Source of the DNA: Chryseobacterium artocarpi
GTDB taxonomy: Bacteria > Bacteroidota > Bacteroidia > Flavobacteriales > Weeksellaceae
Length of the DNA stretch: 64,000 nt
Assembly: GCF_001684975.1 (NCBI RefSeq)
Contig: NZ_MAYH01000023.1
Span: forward strand, 496,001 to 560,000
Direction of reading: 5' to 3'
In this document: one piece after another, positions 1 to 8,211 of the stretch
Position numbering within the stretch: the stretch's first letter is position 1
How the letters are laid out: every line of letters starts with the position of its first letter
Translations under genes and position numbers: made by a program
The notes under the pieces: generated by a model
Databases searched by the model: none
Told to the model about the DNA's origin: nothing
The model's input: only the letters and a program-made list of their open reading frames with translations

Positions 1-448
1 TGTGACCTGGTCTTTCTGAGTGCATTGTATACCCCTGAAGCTGTCTTGAAAGACCTACTGCAAAATCGCAGATATCAATCATTTCCTGAACTTCTCCAAG
101 ACCTTCTTGTAATGATTTACCCATTTCGTAAGAAACAAGTTTTCCAAGATCATCCTTATATTCTCTTAATTTTAAACCAAGCTGTCTTACGATTTCTCCT
201 CTTTTAGGAGCCGGAATCAGCCTGAATTCCTGAAATGCTTTTTGAGCTGTTTCAATTACTTTGTCATAATCACTTTCTCCGGAAGTCTTTACTTTTGCGA
301 TTAGCTTTCCGTCCACAGGAGAGATACTTTCTATCGTCTTTCCTGAAGCGAAATATTTACCGCCCACTGAAGTCCCTTTATTCTCTTCTTTAATACCAAG
401 GTTTTTGAGTGTCTTTTCGATTCCGAAATCCTTTACTTTTTTTGACAT
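1..448 (-). CDS. aldehyde dehydrogenase, ALDH7-like (N-terminal part, runs off the window)
   Basis: NAD(P)-dependent oxidation of an aldehyde to an acid. The 149 visible residues start MSKKVKDFGIEKTL and contain the ALDH N-terminal stretch SPVDGKLIAKVKTSGESDYD, then PAPKRGEIVRQLG, ending in YTMHSERPGH. That last motif is typical of ALDH7 / L-piperidine-6-carboxylate (alpha-aminoadipic semialdehyde) dehydrogenases, which act in lysine catabolism. The catalytic Cys and Glu lie beyond the window edge, so activity cannot be judged. The start is the only ATG upstream of the conserved region. Family call is firm; the ALDH7 assignment is likely but rests on the N-terminal third. Confidence 0.8.
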   Translation of the reverse strand, partial: MSKKVKDFGIEKTLKNLGIKEENKGTSVGGKYFASGKTIESISPVDGKLIAKVKTSGESDYDKVIETAQKAFQEFRLIPAPKRGEIVRQLGLKLREYKDDLGKLVSYEMGKSLQEGLGEVQEMIDICDFAVGLSRQLQGYTMHSERPGH

Positions 449-549
449 AAAATCTTACTTTTCGTTCTCTCTAAAGATAAAAATATTATGCGAACCTCAA
501 AACTTTAATTTTTATCTTGTTTTTTATTTGGACTAATTATAAACATGCT

Positions 550-557
550 TATCTTTG
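550..557 (+). promoter_or_regulatory. promoter -7 element (TATCTTTG) for the 49-residue membrane peptide
   Basis: Exact Bacteroidota -7 consensus TAnnTTTG with a TTTG at 527-530 at suitable distance (19 bases between) for the -33 element; the start codon follows at 584. Confidence 0.65.
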
Positions 558-583
558 TAGGGTAATAATTTTGACATTCACCA

Positions 584-733
584 ATGGAAAATTCACAAGA
601 AAATAACTCAAAGTTTAAAAAATGGTTCAAGCGTGTAGGATGGGCAGGGTTTGCTTTCTTTACCATTAAAGGCTTGATTTGGCTCGTAATATTCTACTTT
701 GGAGCAGATACTCTTCAAAGTTGTATGAAATAA
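584..733 (+). CDS. small single-pass membrane protein (49 aa)
   Basis: A short ORF with its own promoter and terminator. The product has a hydrophilic, basic N-terminus (KFKKWFKRVGW) followed by one hydrophobic helix (about residues 19-40, AGFAFFTIKGLIWLVIFYFG) and a short tail with one Cys. Positive charges before the helix suggest an N-in inner-membrane anchor. I recall similar tiny WFKRVGWAGF-type proteins in flavobacteria but know no function. The gene sits alone between a divergent aldehyde dehydrogenase and convergent regulator genes. Coding is supported by the exact promoter and by a strong terminator that begins three bases after the stop codon. Confidence 0.7.
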   Translation: MENSQENNSKFKKWFKRVGWAGFAFFTIKGLIWLVIFYFGADTLQSCMK

Positions 734-735
734 AA

Positions 736-768
736 AAAGCAGAGAAAAATTTCTCTGCTTTCTTTTTT
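736..768 (+). terminator. intrinsic terminator after the 49-residue peptide gene
   Basis: Stem AAAGCAGAGAAA / TTTCTCTGCTTT with a two-base loop, followed by a T-rich tract. Confidence 0.8.
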
Positions 769-922
769 GGTAAGGTTAATTGAATTGTTATTTATTCATT
801 GAAGCGTTCAAAATTCACCTCTTTTTTGCATTTTATATAATTTGAAATTTGGTAAAAACAAATTATTTTGATGTCTGAATCTTCCGAAAACGCCTTTTAA
901 TCCTTAAAATTTGTCTTCCTAA

Positions 923-1111
923 TCACTCTTTCTTTTTTCTTCCTGAATTGACAAGGCTCTGATGCAGCAGGTATTCAATCTGACCGTTTACACTTCTGAA
1001 CTCATCATTTGCCCATTTTTCGAGGAGTTTATAGGTAGACTCATCTATCCTTATAACAAAGGATTTCTTCCCTTTGTTTTCCGAAGTGTTCTGAGCTTTT
1101 TCTGATTTCAT
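923..1111 (-). CDS. Arc/CopG-type ribbon-helix-helix protein
   Basis: 62 residues. After a charged N-terminus comes the ribbon-helix-helix pattern KKSFVIRIDESTYKLLEKWA followed by DEFRSVNGQIEYLLHQSL, which matches the beta strand, helix A and helix B of Arc/MetJ proteins (Arc-like DNA-binding domain). Such proteins bind operator DNA as dimers. It lies 59 bases downstream of the SPFH gene on the same strand and probably shares its transcript. In related organisms this pairing with an SPFH/band-7 protein recurs (recalled, not checked), which hints at a functional link. The DNA target is not visible. Confidence 0.8.
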   Translation of the reverse strand: MKSEKAQNTSENKGKKSFVIRIDESTYKLLEKWANDEFRSVNGQIEYLLHQSLVNSGRKKKE

Positions 1112-1170
1112 CTTTTAAGTTTAAAAATTTAAATACGTTTACTTTCGCATTCAAATATTGATTATTATTC

Positions 1171-2037
1171 TTAATTATAAAGTGTTCCGGCATTCAATAT
1201 TGGTGTCGCAGCTTTTTCACCACAAAGAACCACCATTAGATTGCTCACCATTGCTGCTTTTCTTTCGTCATCAAGTTCTACAATGTTTTCTTCAGAAAGT
1301 TTTTTCAGCGCAAGGTCTACCATTCCTACAGCTCCCTCAACAATTTTTGTTCTCGCTGCTACAATTGCGGTAGCCTGTTGTCTCTGAAGCATCGCTCCTG
1401 CAATCTCTGATGCATATGCCAGATGAGAGATTCTTGCCTCCTGAATAACAATTCCAGCTTTAGAAAGACGGTCTGTAAGCTCCTGTTCCAAAATAGAATT
1501 GATCTTATCACCTCCTTCTCTCAAAGTAATCGGTGCATGATCGTCTTCCAGGTTATCGTAAGGAAAACTCATTGCCAAATGACGTACCGCAGCTTCACTC
1601 TGCATTCTTACAAAGTCTGAATAGCGCTCTACATCAAAAGCAGCTTTATAAGTATCTCCTACTTTCCATACCATTACTACGGCAATTTCGATCGGATTTC
1701 CCATTTTATCATTTACTTTCAAGGTCTGTCCCTGTAAGTTTTCTGAACGTAAAGACATTTTCTGAGATGAATACAATGGGTTGATAAAAAACAATCCGTT
1801 ATCTTTTACAGTACCTACATACTTTCCGAAGAAGTTCAATACTCTTGAATGATTAGGCTGAATAATCATTAAGCCTTTTAAGAAGAAGCATGAAAGTAAA
1901 AAGCAAAGCATAGCTAATACAACAAACGTAACGCTTTGGTCAACTCCTGAAATGAAGAAGTATACTGCAGCAACAAAGAGAACCAGGCAAATTACTAAGG
2001 TAAGATAACCTGACATAGGTTTTAATGTTTTTTCCAT
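1171..2037 (-). CDS. SPFH/band-7 domain membrane protein
   Basis: 288 residues. The N-terminus has two close hydrophobic segments (about 9-30 and 36-56), followed by an SPFH domain (GLMIIQPNHSRVLNFFGKYVG to about residue 210) and a helical C-terminus rich in Ala, Glu and Lys (QRQQATAIVAARTKIVEGAVGMVD), as in stomatin/flotillin-like proteins that assemble into ring-like oligomers on the membrane. The end ATPILNAGTLYN resembles that of other bacterial band-7 proteins of this size. Role is inferred: membrane scaffolding or microdomain organisation. It is first in a likely two-gene unit with the Arc-like regulator. A weak promoter (TATCTTTA, 2073-2080) lies upstream. Confidence 0.85.
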   Translation of the reverse strand: MEKTLKPMSGYLTLVICLVLFVAAVYFFISGVDQSVTFVVLAMLCFLLSCFFLKGLMIIQPNHSRVLNFFGKYVGTVKDNGLFFINPLYSSQKMSLRSENLQGQTLKVNDKMGNPIEIAVVMVWKVGDTYKAAFDVERYSDFVRMQSEAAVRHLAMSFPYDNLEDDHAPITLREGGDKINSILEQELTDRLSKAGIVIQEARISHLAYASEIAGAMLQRQQATAIVAARTKIVEGAVGMVDLALKKLSEENIVELDDERKAAMVSNLMVVLCGEKAATPILNAGTLYN

Positions 2038-2206
2038 GATTGAATTTTTAATTTGATATTATTTTGATATCATAAAGATAATAGTAAATTTTGGATTTTG
2101 AATGATAAATTTTGATTTTTTGATGAAGCTGAATTTTGGAATTTGTGCAACAAGGTCTATGATTTTAATTCTTTACAGTGATTACGAGTTGAGATTAAAA
2201 GTTATA

Positions 2207-2337
2207 AACGCTATGTTCGCTAAGAATTTATGGATTATAATGAAAAAGATCGCAGAGGCGTTTCACTCAGCTAGGAAGAATATACGTTGCTGAACGAAAA
2301 TTAAAAGCATATCATTTCCCTTGCGAACCTACCGTTA
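2207..2337. repeat. intergenic element with terminal inverted repeats
   Basis: Left end AACGCTATGTTCGCTAAG (2207-2224). The right end (2320-2337) reads TAACGGTAGGTTCGCAAG on the other strand, so the ends match at most positions (AACG-TA-GTTCGC-AAG). The 131-bp unit has no ORF of note and resembles MITE- or REP-like intergenic repeats seen in flavobacteria. Only one copy occurs in this window, so mobility is inferred. Confidence 0.45.
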
Positions 2338-2416
2338 AAAATAACCTCATAAATACACCTTTATTATTCCATTATTCTCTCTAATTGGCATAAATAATCT
2401 TTCACTTTTGGCAAAA

Positions 2417-2445
2417 AAAATCCCGGAAGTGAATTCCGGGATTTT
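2417..2445. terminator. bidirectional terminator downstream of ccsBA
   Basis: Stem AAAATCCCGGAA / TTCCGGGATTTT, loop GTGAA, with A/T tracts on both sides. It ends the leftward ccsBA transcript. Confidence 0.8.
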
Positions 2446-2464
2446 GATTTATATGTATAACGTT

Positions 2465-5400
2465 TTATTTCTTCGTTAAAGTTTTAAACTTGAAATAAGA
2501 AACGGCTGCTAACGTAATCATTGTAGCAATTCCGATGTATACCCAAGCTGGTACTGGTACCGGATCTCCTGCTGCATAAGAGTGAAGTCCGCTCAGGTAG
2601 TAGTTTACCCCAAAATAGGTCATTACCATTGAACAGAAAGCGAACATTGTTGCTACGTGGAACGCCCATCTGCTTCTTAATCCCGGAACTAATCTCATGT
2701 GTAAAACAAAAGCATATACCATGATGGAGATGAAAGCCCAAGTTTCTTTTGGATCCCAGCTCCAGTATCTACCCCAAGATTCGTTTGCCCAGATACCTCC
2801 AAGGAAGTTACCTACCGTTAAGGCAAAAAGACCGATTGTCAAAGACATTTCAGAAACAATAACTAATTCCTTCAAAGTAGTATCGTGGTGAATCTTATAA
2901 GTATCCTTGTTGGAAATAATATAGAACACTAATGATAATACAGCTATAATCATTGATAATGCAAAGAATCCATAACTTGATGTGATAATTGCTACGTGAA
3001 CAATTAACCAGTAAGATTTCAATACAGGAACAAGCGGCGTAATCTGTGGATCAAGCGCTGAACCTCCGTGTGCAAATCCCATCATGATAACAGCTACCAT
3101 AAATCCTGATGCAGGAATTAATGCGTTTGAGTTTTTATAAAGAACCAAACCTGCTGTAATACCTACCCAAGAGATAAAGATAATCGCTTCATAACCGTTA
3201 CTCCAAGGAGCGTGTCCTGAAATATACCATCTTGCTACAAGACCAAGGAAGTGGAATAAATATCCTACTAAACCGATTGCAATAATTACTTTAATAGCTT
3301 TATTTAATGCTTTCTTCGGTTTGAATAATTCTACAAAACCTAAAAGTAAAATAAGACCTCCGATAATAGTATAGAAAATCAATAGTTTAAAATTGATATC
3401 CGCCTTATTCATGAATACTTCAAGATCTATTTTAGATTGATCAGGAACTACTGCTTTCCCCCATTTTCTCTGATATTCTGAAAGCTTTGCCAATTCAGCA
3501 TCAGCTTTACTCCAATCACCAGATCTTTGTGCACCGATAACATTGGCAAAATAAGGTCCCATTACTTGCTGAGATTCCATGTCCGGTTCAAATTTTTGAT
3601 CCAGCCAAGAGTGCCAAGTGTGGTTCGCATCATTTTTCACAGGAACAATTCTCAGGAACTGACCGCTGAAAAACTCATTGAAAATCTGAACTCTTTCATT
3701 CAGTTTAATTACCTGTTTGTCATACTCAGACTGATCTGCTGGTTTTTTAGCAAAAGCAGCATTGTAATCTCTTTCCAGAACATAAGTTAACATTCCTGTT
3801 TTCTTATCAACCGGGAAAAGATTTAATAAAGAAGTATACCCTTCCTCATTAGCTTTGGTTTTTTCAAGAAGTGCTTTTCCTCCTTTTTCGCCAACACTGA
3901 TTAAAGGAACGGATGTCCAGCTTTCAGTATCTGTATTGATAGAAAGGAACCACTGGTTAGCATCCAGAGATTTTCCATCTGTACCTTTGAAACGATCGTG
4001 CTTATAAAGTTTTCTTAAAACCTCTAAAGCCTGAGTATTCATTGGAACAATTCTTCCTTCAAAGTTCTGAACTAAAAGGTATCCGAATTTCTCTGCGTGT
4101 TCCTTATTAATTTTATTTCTTGCAATAATTTCATCTGGTGAAATAGTTCTCATTTTCCCCATTGGAGAAGCTAATGAGTTCTGTCTTATCTCACTATCCT
4201 GATTTGTCTGAGCTGCGGGAGCTGGGGCTGCGTGTGTATGCCCGTCACCTTCTACATGTACATGTTCTCTGCTTCCGTCTGTTGTTCCGTGAGTTTCAAT
4301 TTTTTGTGCATTTAACCCTAAGCTTAAAAACACTAAAAGTACTGCAGCCGCTTTCTTTTTATTAGCGTCTTTCAACATTTTATTTAACTTCCAGAAGTGT
4401 GTTCCTTTCCAGAAGAAAATCACAAACATTCCTAAGAATAATAGTCCGTATCCGATATAAGAGATCAAAGTTCCCCAATAGTCATGGTTTACAGATAATA
4501 CAGTACCCATTCTGTCCGGATCAAAGCTTGACTGGAAGAAACGGTATCCTTTATAGTTTAGAACGTGGTTCATATAGATTTTATAAGGAGTTTCTTTCCC
4601 TTCGTCAACGATTTTTACGTGACTTTCATAAGCACTTGGAGAGTTACTTCCCGGATAAGTTTCCATAACGAAATCATCCAGTTTTAATGCAAATGGTGTA
4701 TTGTAAACCTTTGGTCCGTATCCAACCATAATGTTTAATCCGTCCATTGTAATTTGCTTGTAAGCATTTGGGTTTCCTCTTTCAACAGAAAGATCTACCA
4801 ATTGCTTTGTTTTTGGACCTTGCAGCTCAATCTGAAGCATATCCGGCACGTTAGCGTCTTTCTTTCTGTCGCCTTCAATTGCCATCAATTTTCCTTTTTT
4901 AAGCCCTTCAGGAATTACAAGCTTTAATTCATTGATTGTATATAAACTTCTCAATGCCAAAGGTTGGAATTCATCTTTCACAGTACTTCCCGTAGCCTGA
5001 GTTGCCATGGTCATGTAACTTGCATCTACCGGAGTTTTGATGAATAGTTTACCCCCTTCGTTTTTGAATTCAACAGCACCATCGATAGCTCTGTTGAAAG
5101 TTACCAAAGTTCCGTTGATTGATTTTGTCTCTCCGGCTTTGATGTAAATGTTTTGTCTTCCGGTTTTTCCTGTTGAAACCAGGTGAAGATATTCAGTTCC
5201 GTTAGATTCAGCCAACAAGCTGTCTTTTTTTCTCTGAATATATTCCTTCGCGAAAATTTTCACTTCTTTCCCGTGAAAGTCGTAAGTAGCATTCAGGTCT
5301 TTATGCAACGGAGACATTAGATAAGGAATATCCTGATAATTAAGAACATCACCCTTTTCTTCGATCTGAATTTTAAGGAAATTTTTATCAGTTACAATCT

Positions 5401-5740
5401 CGTTAGACGTCTCACCTTCTCTGATATGCATCTGTCCTTCAAAACTGATGTATCTTGTGATGGCACCACCGATAAAAATAAAAATAAAGGCAAGGTGAAA
5501 AACTAAAACTGGCCACTTTTCTTTTTTCCAAAGTCTATATCTTCCGATATTTCCTATGAAGTTGATAATAAGCAGCACCATGATGAGTTCAAACCATTTT
5601 GCCTCATAAATTAATGCTTTTGCTGTAGGAGTTCCGTAGTCGTTTTCTAAGAACGTTGCATAAGCCATTGCAAATGCGTACACCAGCAACAATACAGCCA
5701 TTGTCCTGGTTGAGATAATAATATCTTGGAGCTTCTTCAT
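2465..5740 (-). CDS. ccsBA: fused ResB-CcsA cytochrome c biogenesis protein (system II heme lyase)
   Basis: 1091 residues. The N-terminus carries ResB-type membrane helices (TRTMAVLLLVYAFAMAYATF and later WPVLVFHLAFIFIFIGGAIT), a large periplasmic part, a central helix (about 470-490), and a C-terminal CcsA domain of some eight helices with the tryptophan-rich heme-binding WWD signature WANESWGRYWSWDPKETWAF. System II proteins move heme outward and attach it to CXXCH apocytochromes; the fused form is usual in Bacteroidota. Start: ATG at 5740 (MKKLQDIII) is chosen because a TATTTTTG promoter element at 5763-5770 overlaps the upstream in-frame ATG (5761). A His-rich stretch (HGTTDGSREHVHVEGDGHTH) lies just after a hydrophobic segment in the middle and may bind metal or heme; this is inference. 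Confidence 0.93.
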   Translation of the reverse strand: MKKLQDIIISTRTMAVLLLVYAFAMAYATFLENDYGTPTAKALIYEAKWFELIMVLLIINFIGNIGRYRLWKKEKWPVLVFHLAFIFIFIGGAITRYISFEGQMHIREGETSNEIVTDKNFLKIQIEEKGDVLNYQDIPYLMSPLHKDLNATYDFHGKEVKIFAKEYIQRKKDSLLAESNGTEYLHLVSTGKTGRQNIYIKAGETKSINGTLVTFNRAIDGAVEFKNEGGKLFIKTPVDASYMTMATQATGSTVKDEFQPLALRSLYTINELKLVIPEGLKKGKLMAIEGDRKKDANVPDMLQIELQGPKTKQLVDLSVERGNPNAYKQITMDGLNIMVGYGPKVYNTPFALKLDDFVMETYPGSNSPSAYESHVKIVDEGKETPYKIYMNHVLNYKGYRFFQSSFDPDRMGTVLSVNHDYWGTLISYIGYGLLFLGMFVIFFWKGTHFWKLNKMLKDANKKKAAAVLLVFLSLGLNAQKIETHGTTDGSREHVHVEGDGHTHAAPAPAAQTNQDSEIRQNSLASPMGKMRTISPDEIIARNKINKEHAEKFGYLLVQNFEGRIVPMNTQALEVLRKLYKHDRFKGTDGKSLDANQWFLSINTDTESWTSVPLISVGEKGGKALLEKTKANEEGYTSLLNLFPVDKKTGMLTYVLERDYNAAFAKKPADQSEYDKQVIKLNERVQIFNEFFSGQFLRIVPVKNDANHTWHSWLDQKFEPDMESQQVMGPYFANVIGAQRSGDWSKADAELAKLSEYQRKWGKAVVPDQSKIDLEVFMNKADINFKLLIFYTIIGGLILLLGFVELFKPKKALNKAIKVIIAIGLVGYLFHFLGLVARWYISGHAPWSNGYEAIIFISWVGITAGLVLYKNSNALIPASGFMVAVIMMGFAHGGSALDPQITPLVPVLKSYWLIVHVAIITSSYGFFALSMIIAVLSLVFYIISNKDTYKIHHDTTLKELVIVSEMSLTIGLFALTVGNFLGGIWANESWGRYWSWDPKETWAFISIMVYAFVLHMRLVPGLRSRWAFHVATMFAFCSMVMTYFGVNYYLSGLHSYAAGDPVPVPAWVYIGIATMITLAAVSYFKFKTLTKK

Positions 5741-5762
5741 GATATGATATATACTTGACATG

Positions 5763-5770
5763 CAAAAATA
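5763..5770 (-). promoter_or_regulatory. promoter -7 element (TATTTTTG) for ccsBA
   Basis: Exact TAnnTTTG, 22 bases upstream of the ATG at 5740. It decides the start because it overlaps the alternative ATG at 5761. Confidence 0.6.
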
Positions 5771-5785
5771 AGGATGATAAACCAC

Positions 5786-6273
5786 AAAGTGCTGAAAAAA
5801 AGCTGTTTTTTGTCATTTTGGAGCCCGTTTCAGTTATTTTGAATCATTCTTAATAACATTAGAGTTATTGGGAAAAATTCAATTTTTAAAACCGGGAAAA
5901 TACAGATTTATAATACCTATATTGGTGATTGAGAACTTCTATTTCAAAAATCCAATTTAATTTAAAACAAATTGAAAATCAACAAAATAAAAACAAGTGT
6001 TTAATTTTAGAATAGAAAAAAAATTTTGATATTATTTTATCTCGTTTAAAAAAACAACTTTTGAGTAGTTTAAATATACAACCAACTGCTTTTTAGTGAT
6101 TGAAAAAAAGACAGATAAAATGTATTTCATCCTGTAAATTTCACTCATCAACAAAAACTAATGAACAAATTCAATCACAAAAAACAAATCAATAAACATT
6201 TTACTTAAAAATAATTCTAGTTCAAGCCTTTAAAAGCGTAAAACTTTAATCAATATGCGTAAAAATTAGTTTA
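5786..6273. other. very AT-rich intergenic region, no gene seen
   Basis: 488 bases between the ccsBA promoter and the 3' end of the Crp/Fnr gene. Both strands are dense in stops. I see no clear hairpin with a T tract, no tRNA-like fold and no repeat. Confidence 0.5.
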
Positions 6274-6852
6274 TTATCGTAACGACATCTTTTTCCTTAT
6301 CTTACTTAAAAACTCATGGGTAATCCCAAGATAAGAAGCAACCTGCTGCTGGGTAAGTTTCTGTTCTAATCCGGGATATTTCTGAAGAAATTCCAAATAG
6401 CGTTTATCAGCTGTTTTACCCGTCAAGGATAAAACTCTTCTCTGTAATGCTACCGACGATTGTTGGTTCATGATTCTGAAAAGCTTTTCAATCTGTGGCA
6501 TTGTTCCGTACAGATTTTCTTTATCTTTTTTTGAAATCATTAATACCTCACTGTCGTAAAGTGCTTCAATATTCAATATGCTTGGAACATGATTGATGAG
6601 GCTGTCTATATCCGTGATCCACCACCCTTCAACCGCAAAGTAAAGAGTTTGCTCAAAACCATTTTCATTAAGATAATAAACTTTGAAACATCCGCTCAAA
6701 ACAAACCCTTCAAAAAGACAATAATCTCCTTCTTTAAGAACAGTCTCTTTTTTTCCAAAGCTTTTCAACTGAAACGGAACGGTAAACTTTCTGAATTCCT
6801 CTTCTGAAAGATCAATATATCTGCTGATGTTTTTGTAAAGTAGTTCGAACAT
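6274..6852 (-). CDS. Crp/Fnr family transcriptional regulator
   Basis: 192 residues. A cyclic-nucleotide-binding-like beta roll (about 20-115, KKETVLKEGDYCLFEGFVLSG) is followed by a dimer helix and a C-terminal helix-turn-helix (LTQQQVASYLGITHEFLSKI). The phosphate-binding cassette of true cAMP-binding Crp is not evident and there is no N-terminal Cys cluster as in Fnr, so the effector is unknown; small flavobacterial members are often described as effector-free or redox-linked. ATG at 6852 is preferred to a TTG at 6867. It lies just downstream of the isochorismatase gene, whose upstream region contains a palindrome (7614-7629) of the Crp/Fnr spacing type. A perfect 12-bp inverted repeat (6866-6902) sits directly before this start. 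Confidence 0.85.
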   Translation of the reverse strand: MFELLYKNISRYIDLSEEEFRKFTVPFQLKSFGKKETVLKEGDYCLFEGFVLSGCFKVYYLNENGFEQTLYFAVEGWWITDIDSLINHVPSILNIEALYDSEVLMISKKDKENLYGTMPQIEKLFRIMNQQSSVALQRRVLSLTGKTADKRYLEFLQKYPGLEQKLTQQQVASYLGITHEFLSKIRKKMSLR

Positions 6853-6865
6853 GATTTCATTTAAC

Positions 6866-6902
6866 AAAATAAAGATACCAATATTACTGATATCTTTATT
6901 TT
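6866..6902. repeat. 12-bp perfect inverted repeat before the Crp/Fnr gene
   Basis: AAAATAAAGATA, 13 bases, then TATCTTTATTTT. It lies between the isochorismatase stop and the regulator start. It could act as an operator, as a weak A/U hairpin terminator, or both; the TATCTTTA on the minus strand resembles a -7 element. Confidence 0.5.
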
Positions 6903-6921
6903 TGATGATGTTGTATTACTC

Positions 6922-7566
6922 TTATTGTCTGTTTAAAAATTCGGACGTACTTACAATATTTGCGTAAAGATTCCCCAATGCTGATATTCCTGCTAAAAAA
7001 GATTTCTGTACATCAGCAGCTTTCACAATTTTTCCATCAAACTCTCTGTCTCTTGTAGCAGTAGCATCTCCGATAATTGTGTTATTGAAACCGAAATCAA
7101 AAGCTGCTCTTGTAGTAGATTCTACACAAACATCAGTCATCATTCCCGTAATGACCAGGTTTTTAATATTCATGGATTGAAGATATTTCAAAAGCTCAGT
7201 TTCCCTAAAACTATTGGGAAAATGTTTTACGATAACTTTTTCGTCTCCAACAGGTGAAACTAAAGGATGAATTTCTGCTCCCGAAGTTTCAGGTAAAAAG
7301 AAAGCAGCTCCTTCATTAGCTGAAATATGCTTGACATGAACAACAGGTAATTTATTTCTTCTAAAATACTCCAATATCTGCTGAACATTTTTGCCTGCTT
7401 TTTCGGATCCTTCCAAGATCATTTTCCCTCCCGGAAAGTAATCATTTTGTACATCGATAATTAATAATGCTGTGTTTTCCATTTTCTTTTTTTGTTGTGC
7501 GTTGATTTGTACCATTGATAATAAAATAAGAACTAAAGTCAGAATGCGTCTAAATATATTTTTCAT
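6922..7566 (-). CDS. exported isochorismatase-family cysteine hydrolase
   Basis: 214 residues. Residues 1-24 form a signal peptide (FRRILTLVLILLSMVQINAQ). The catalytic domain starts at MENTALLIIDVQNDYF. The triad of the family is visible: Asp in LLIIDVQND, Lys in VIVKHFPNSF, Cys in MMTDVCVESTTRAAFD. Members hydrolyse amides such as nicotinamide, or isochorismate. Substrate here is unknown. The odd point is the export signal, since most homologues are cytosolic; the internal Met before ENTALLIIDV would be a normal cytosolic start. Promoter TAATTTTG (7585-7592) fits the upstream start. It is co-directional with the Crp/Fnr gene, possibly one operon. Confidence 0.85.
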   Translation of the reverse strand: MKNIFRRILTLVLILLSMVQINAQQKKKMENTALLIIDVQNDYFPGGKMILEGSEKAGKNVQQILEYFRRNKLPVVHVKHISANEGAAFFLPETSGAEIHPLVSPVGDEKVIVKHFPNSFRETELLKYLQSMNIKNLVITGMMTDVCVESTTRAAFDFGFNNTIIGDATATRDREFDGKIVKAADVQKSFLAGISALGNLYANIVSTSEFLNRQ

Positions 7567-7584
7567 TGATTAAACTTTATGAGA

Positions 7585-7592
7585 CAAAATTA
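7585..7592 (-). promoter_or_regulatory. promoter -7 element (TAATTTTG) for the isochorismatase gene
   Basis: Exact TAnnTTTG 18 bases upstream of the ATG. The palindrome at 7614-7629 sits about 42 bases upstream of the expected transcription start. Confidence 0.6.
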
Positions 7593-7613
7593 TAAAGCAT
7601 CCTATTCTTAACC

Positions 7614-7629
7614 TTTGAACTAGTTCAAA
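7614..7629. promoter_or_regulatory. Crp/Fnr-type palindromic operator candidate
   Basis: Perfect 16-bp palindrome TTTGAACTAGTTCAAA. Its core TTGA-N6-TCAA has the half-site order and spacing of Fnr/Crp boxes. Its centre lies near -42 relative to the inferred start of the isochorismatase transcript, the usual class II activator position, and a Crp/Fnr gene is next downstream. Confidence 0.55.
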
Positions 7630-7647
7630 AAATCATCACCAATAAAA

Positions 7648-7672
7648 AAACCGAAGAATATGTCTTCGGTTT
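7648..7672 (-). terminator. terminator after the two secreted-protein genes
   Basis: Stem AAACCGAAGA / TCTTCGGTTT, loop ATATG; on the minus strand it is followed by a run of T. Confidence 0.75.
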
Positions 7673-7686
7673 CAATTTTATAGTAT

Positions 7687-8187
7687 TTATTTCCAATAGC
7701 TCCATTTTAATCCATCAAATACAGCCATCGTTTTGCTTACTGTATCATAACAGATCATACCCGGATATGGACTTTTAACGTTAATGTGAGGATTTGCTAT
7801 TTTAGGTAATATTAAAGCTTTATCAGGTGACTCCAACACTAACACACCAGGAACTGTTGTCGCGGAATTCCCAATAATGACTCTATTGGGTCCGGATACT
7901 TCAGCATTGGTATTGAAAGTAGCATTATTAATAGAACCCGAATCACTAAGGGCTACCCAGCCAGAATTATCTTTCACCTTTATTATTTTATCGTTTTTAT
8001 CCATAAGAATAGTTCCAGCTACTGCATCATTAGACAGCGTTTCTACTATCGGAAGCATAATTCCATTAGTAGTATTAGGCGCAAAATCAAGAATTCCATC
8101 TCCATCTATAGATTCTTTTCCTATACCAACTTGAGCACAAACAAGTCCTGATGAAAGAAATCCTATAAGTAATATTATATTTTTCAT
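7687..8187 (-). CDS. secreted protein with repeated surface module
   Basis: 166 residues with a signal peptide (MKNIILLIGFLSSGLVCAQ). The mature part holds two related segments, AGTILMDKNDKIIKVKDNSG-W (about 59-79) and PGMICYDTVSKTMAVFDGLK-W (near the end). Both follow the pattern G-[MT]-[IL]-x-x-D-x(6-9)-D-x(1-2)-W. The larger protein encoded upstream (8212-9897) ends in the same module, so the two are likely made and displayed together. No known enzyme motif. Twenty-four bases separate it from that gene. Function unknown; a cell-surface or adhesin-like role is inference. Confidence 0.7.
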   Translation of the reverse strand: MKNIILLIGFLSSGLVCAQVGIGKESIDGDGILDFAPNTTNGIMLPIVETLSNDAVAGTILMDKNDKIIKVKDNSGWVALSDSGSINNATFNTNAEVSGPNRVIIGNSATTVPGVLVLESPDKALILPKIANPHINVKSPYPGMICYDTVSKTMAVFDGLKWSYWK

Positions 8188-8211
8188 TGTCTTATTTTTT
8201 AATGTAAACAG

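Larger units (their letters stand above)
2038..2464. other. 427-base intergenic region holding a palindromic element
   Basis: No credible gene. It contains an inverted-repeat element (2207-2337, listed separately) and a bidirectional terminator at 2417-2445. A 63-codon reading frame at 2102-2293 has no recognisable domain and runs into the repeat, so it is not called. Confidence 0.6.

Noticed and set aside
2102..2293. 63-codon ORF upstream of the SPFH gene
   Set aside because: No recognisable domain, poor composition, no promoter, and its end runs into the inverted-repeat element.
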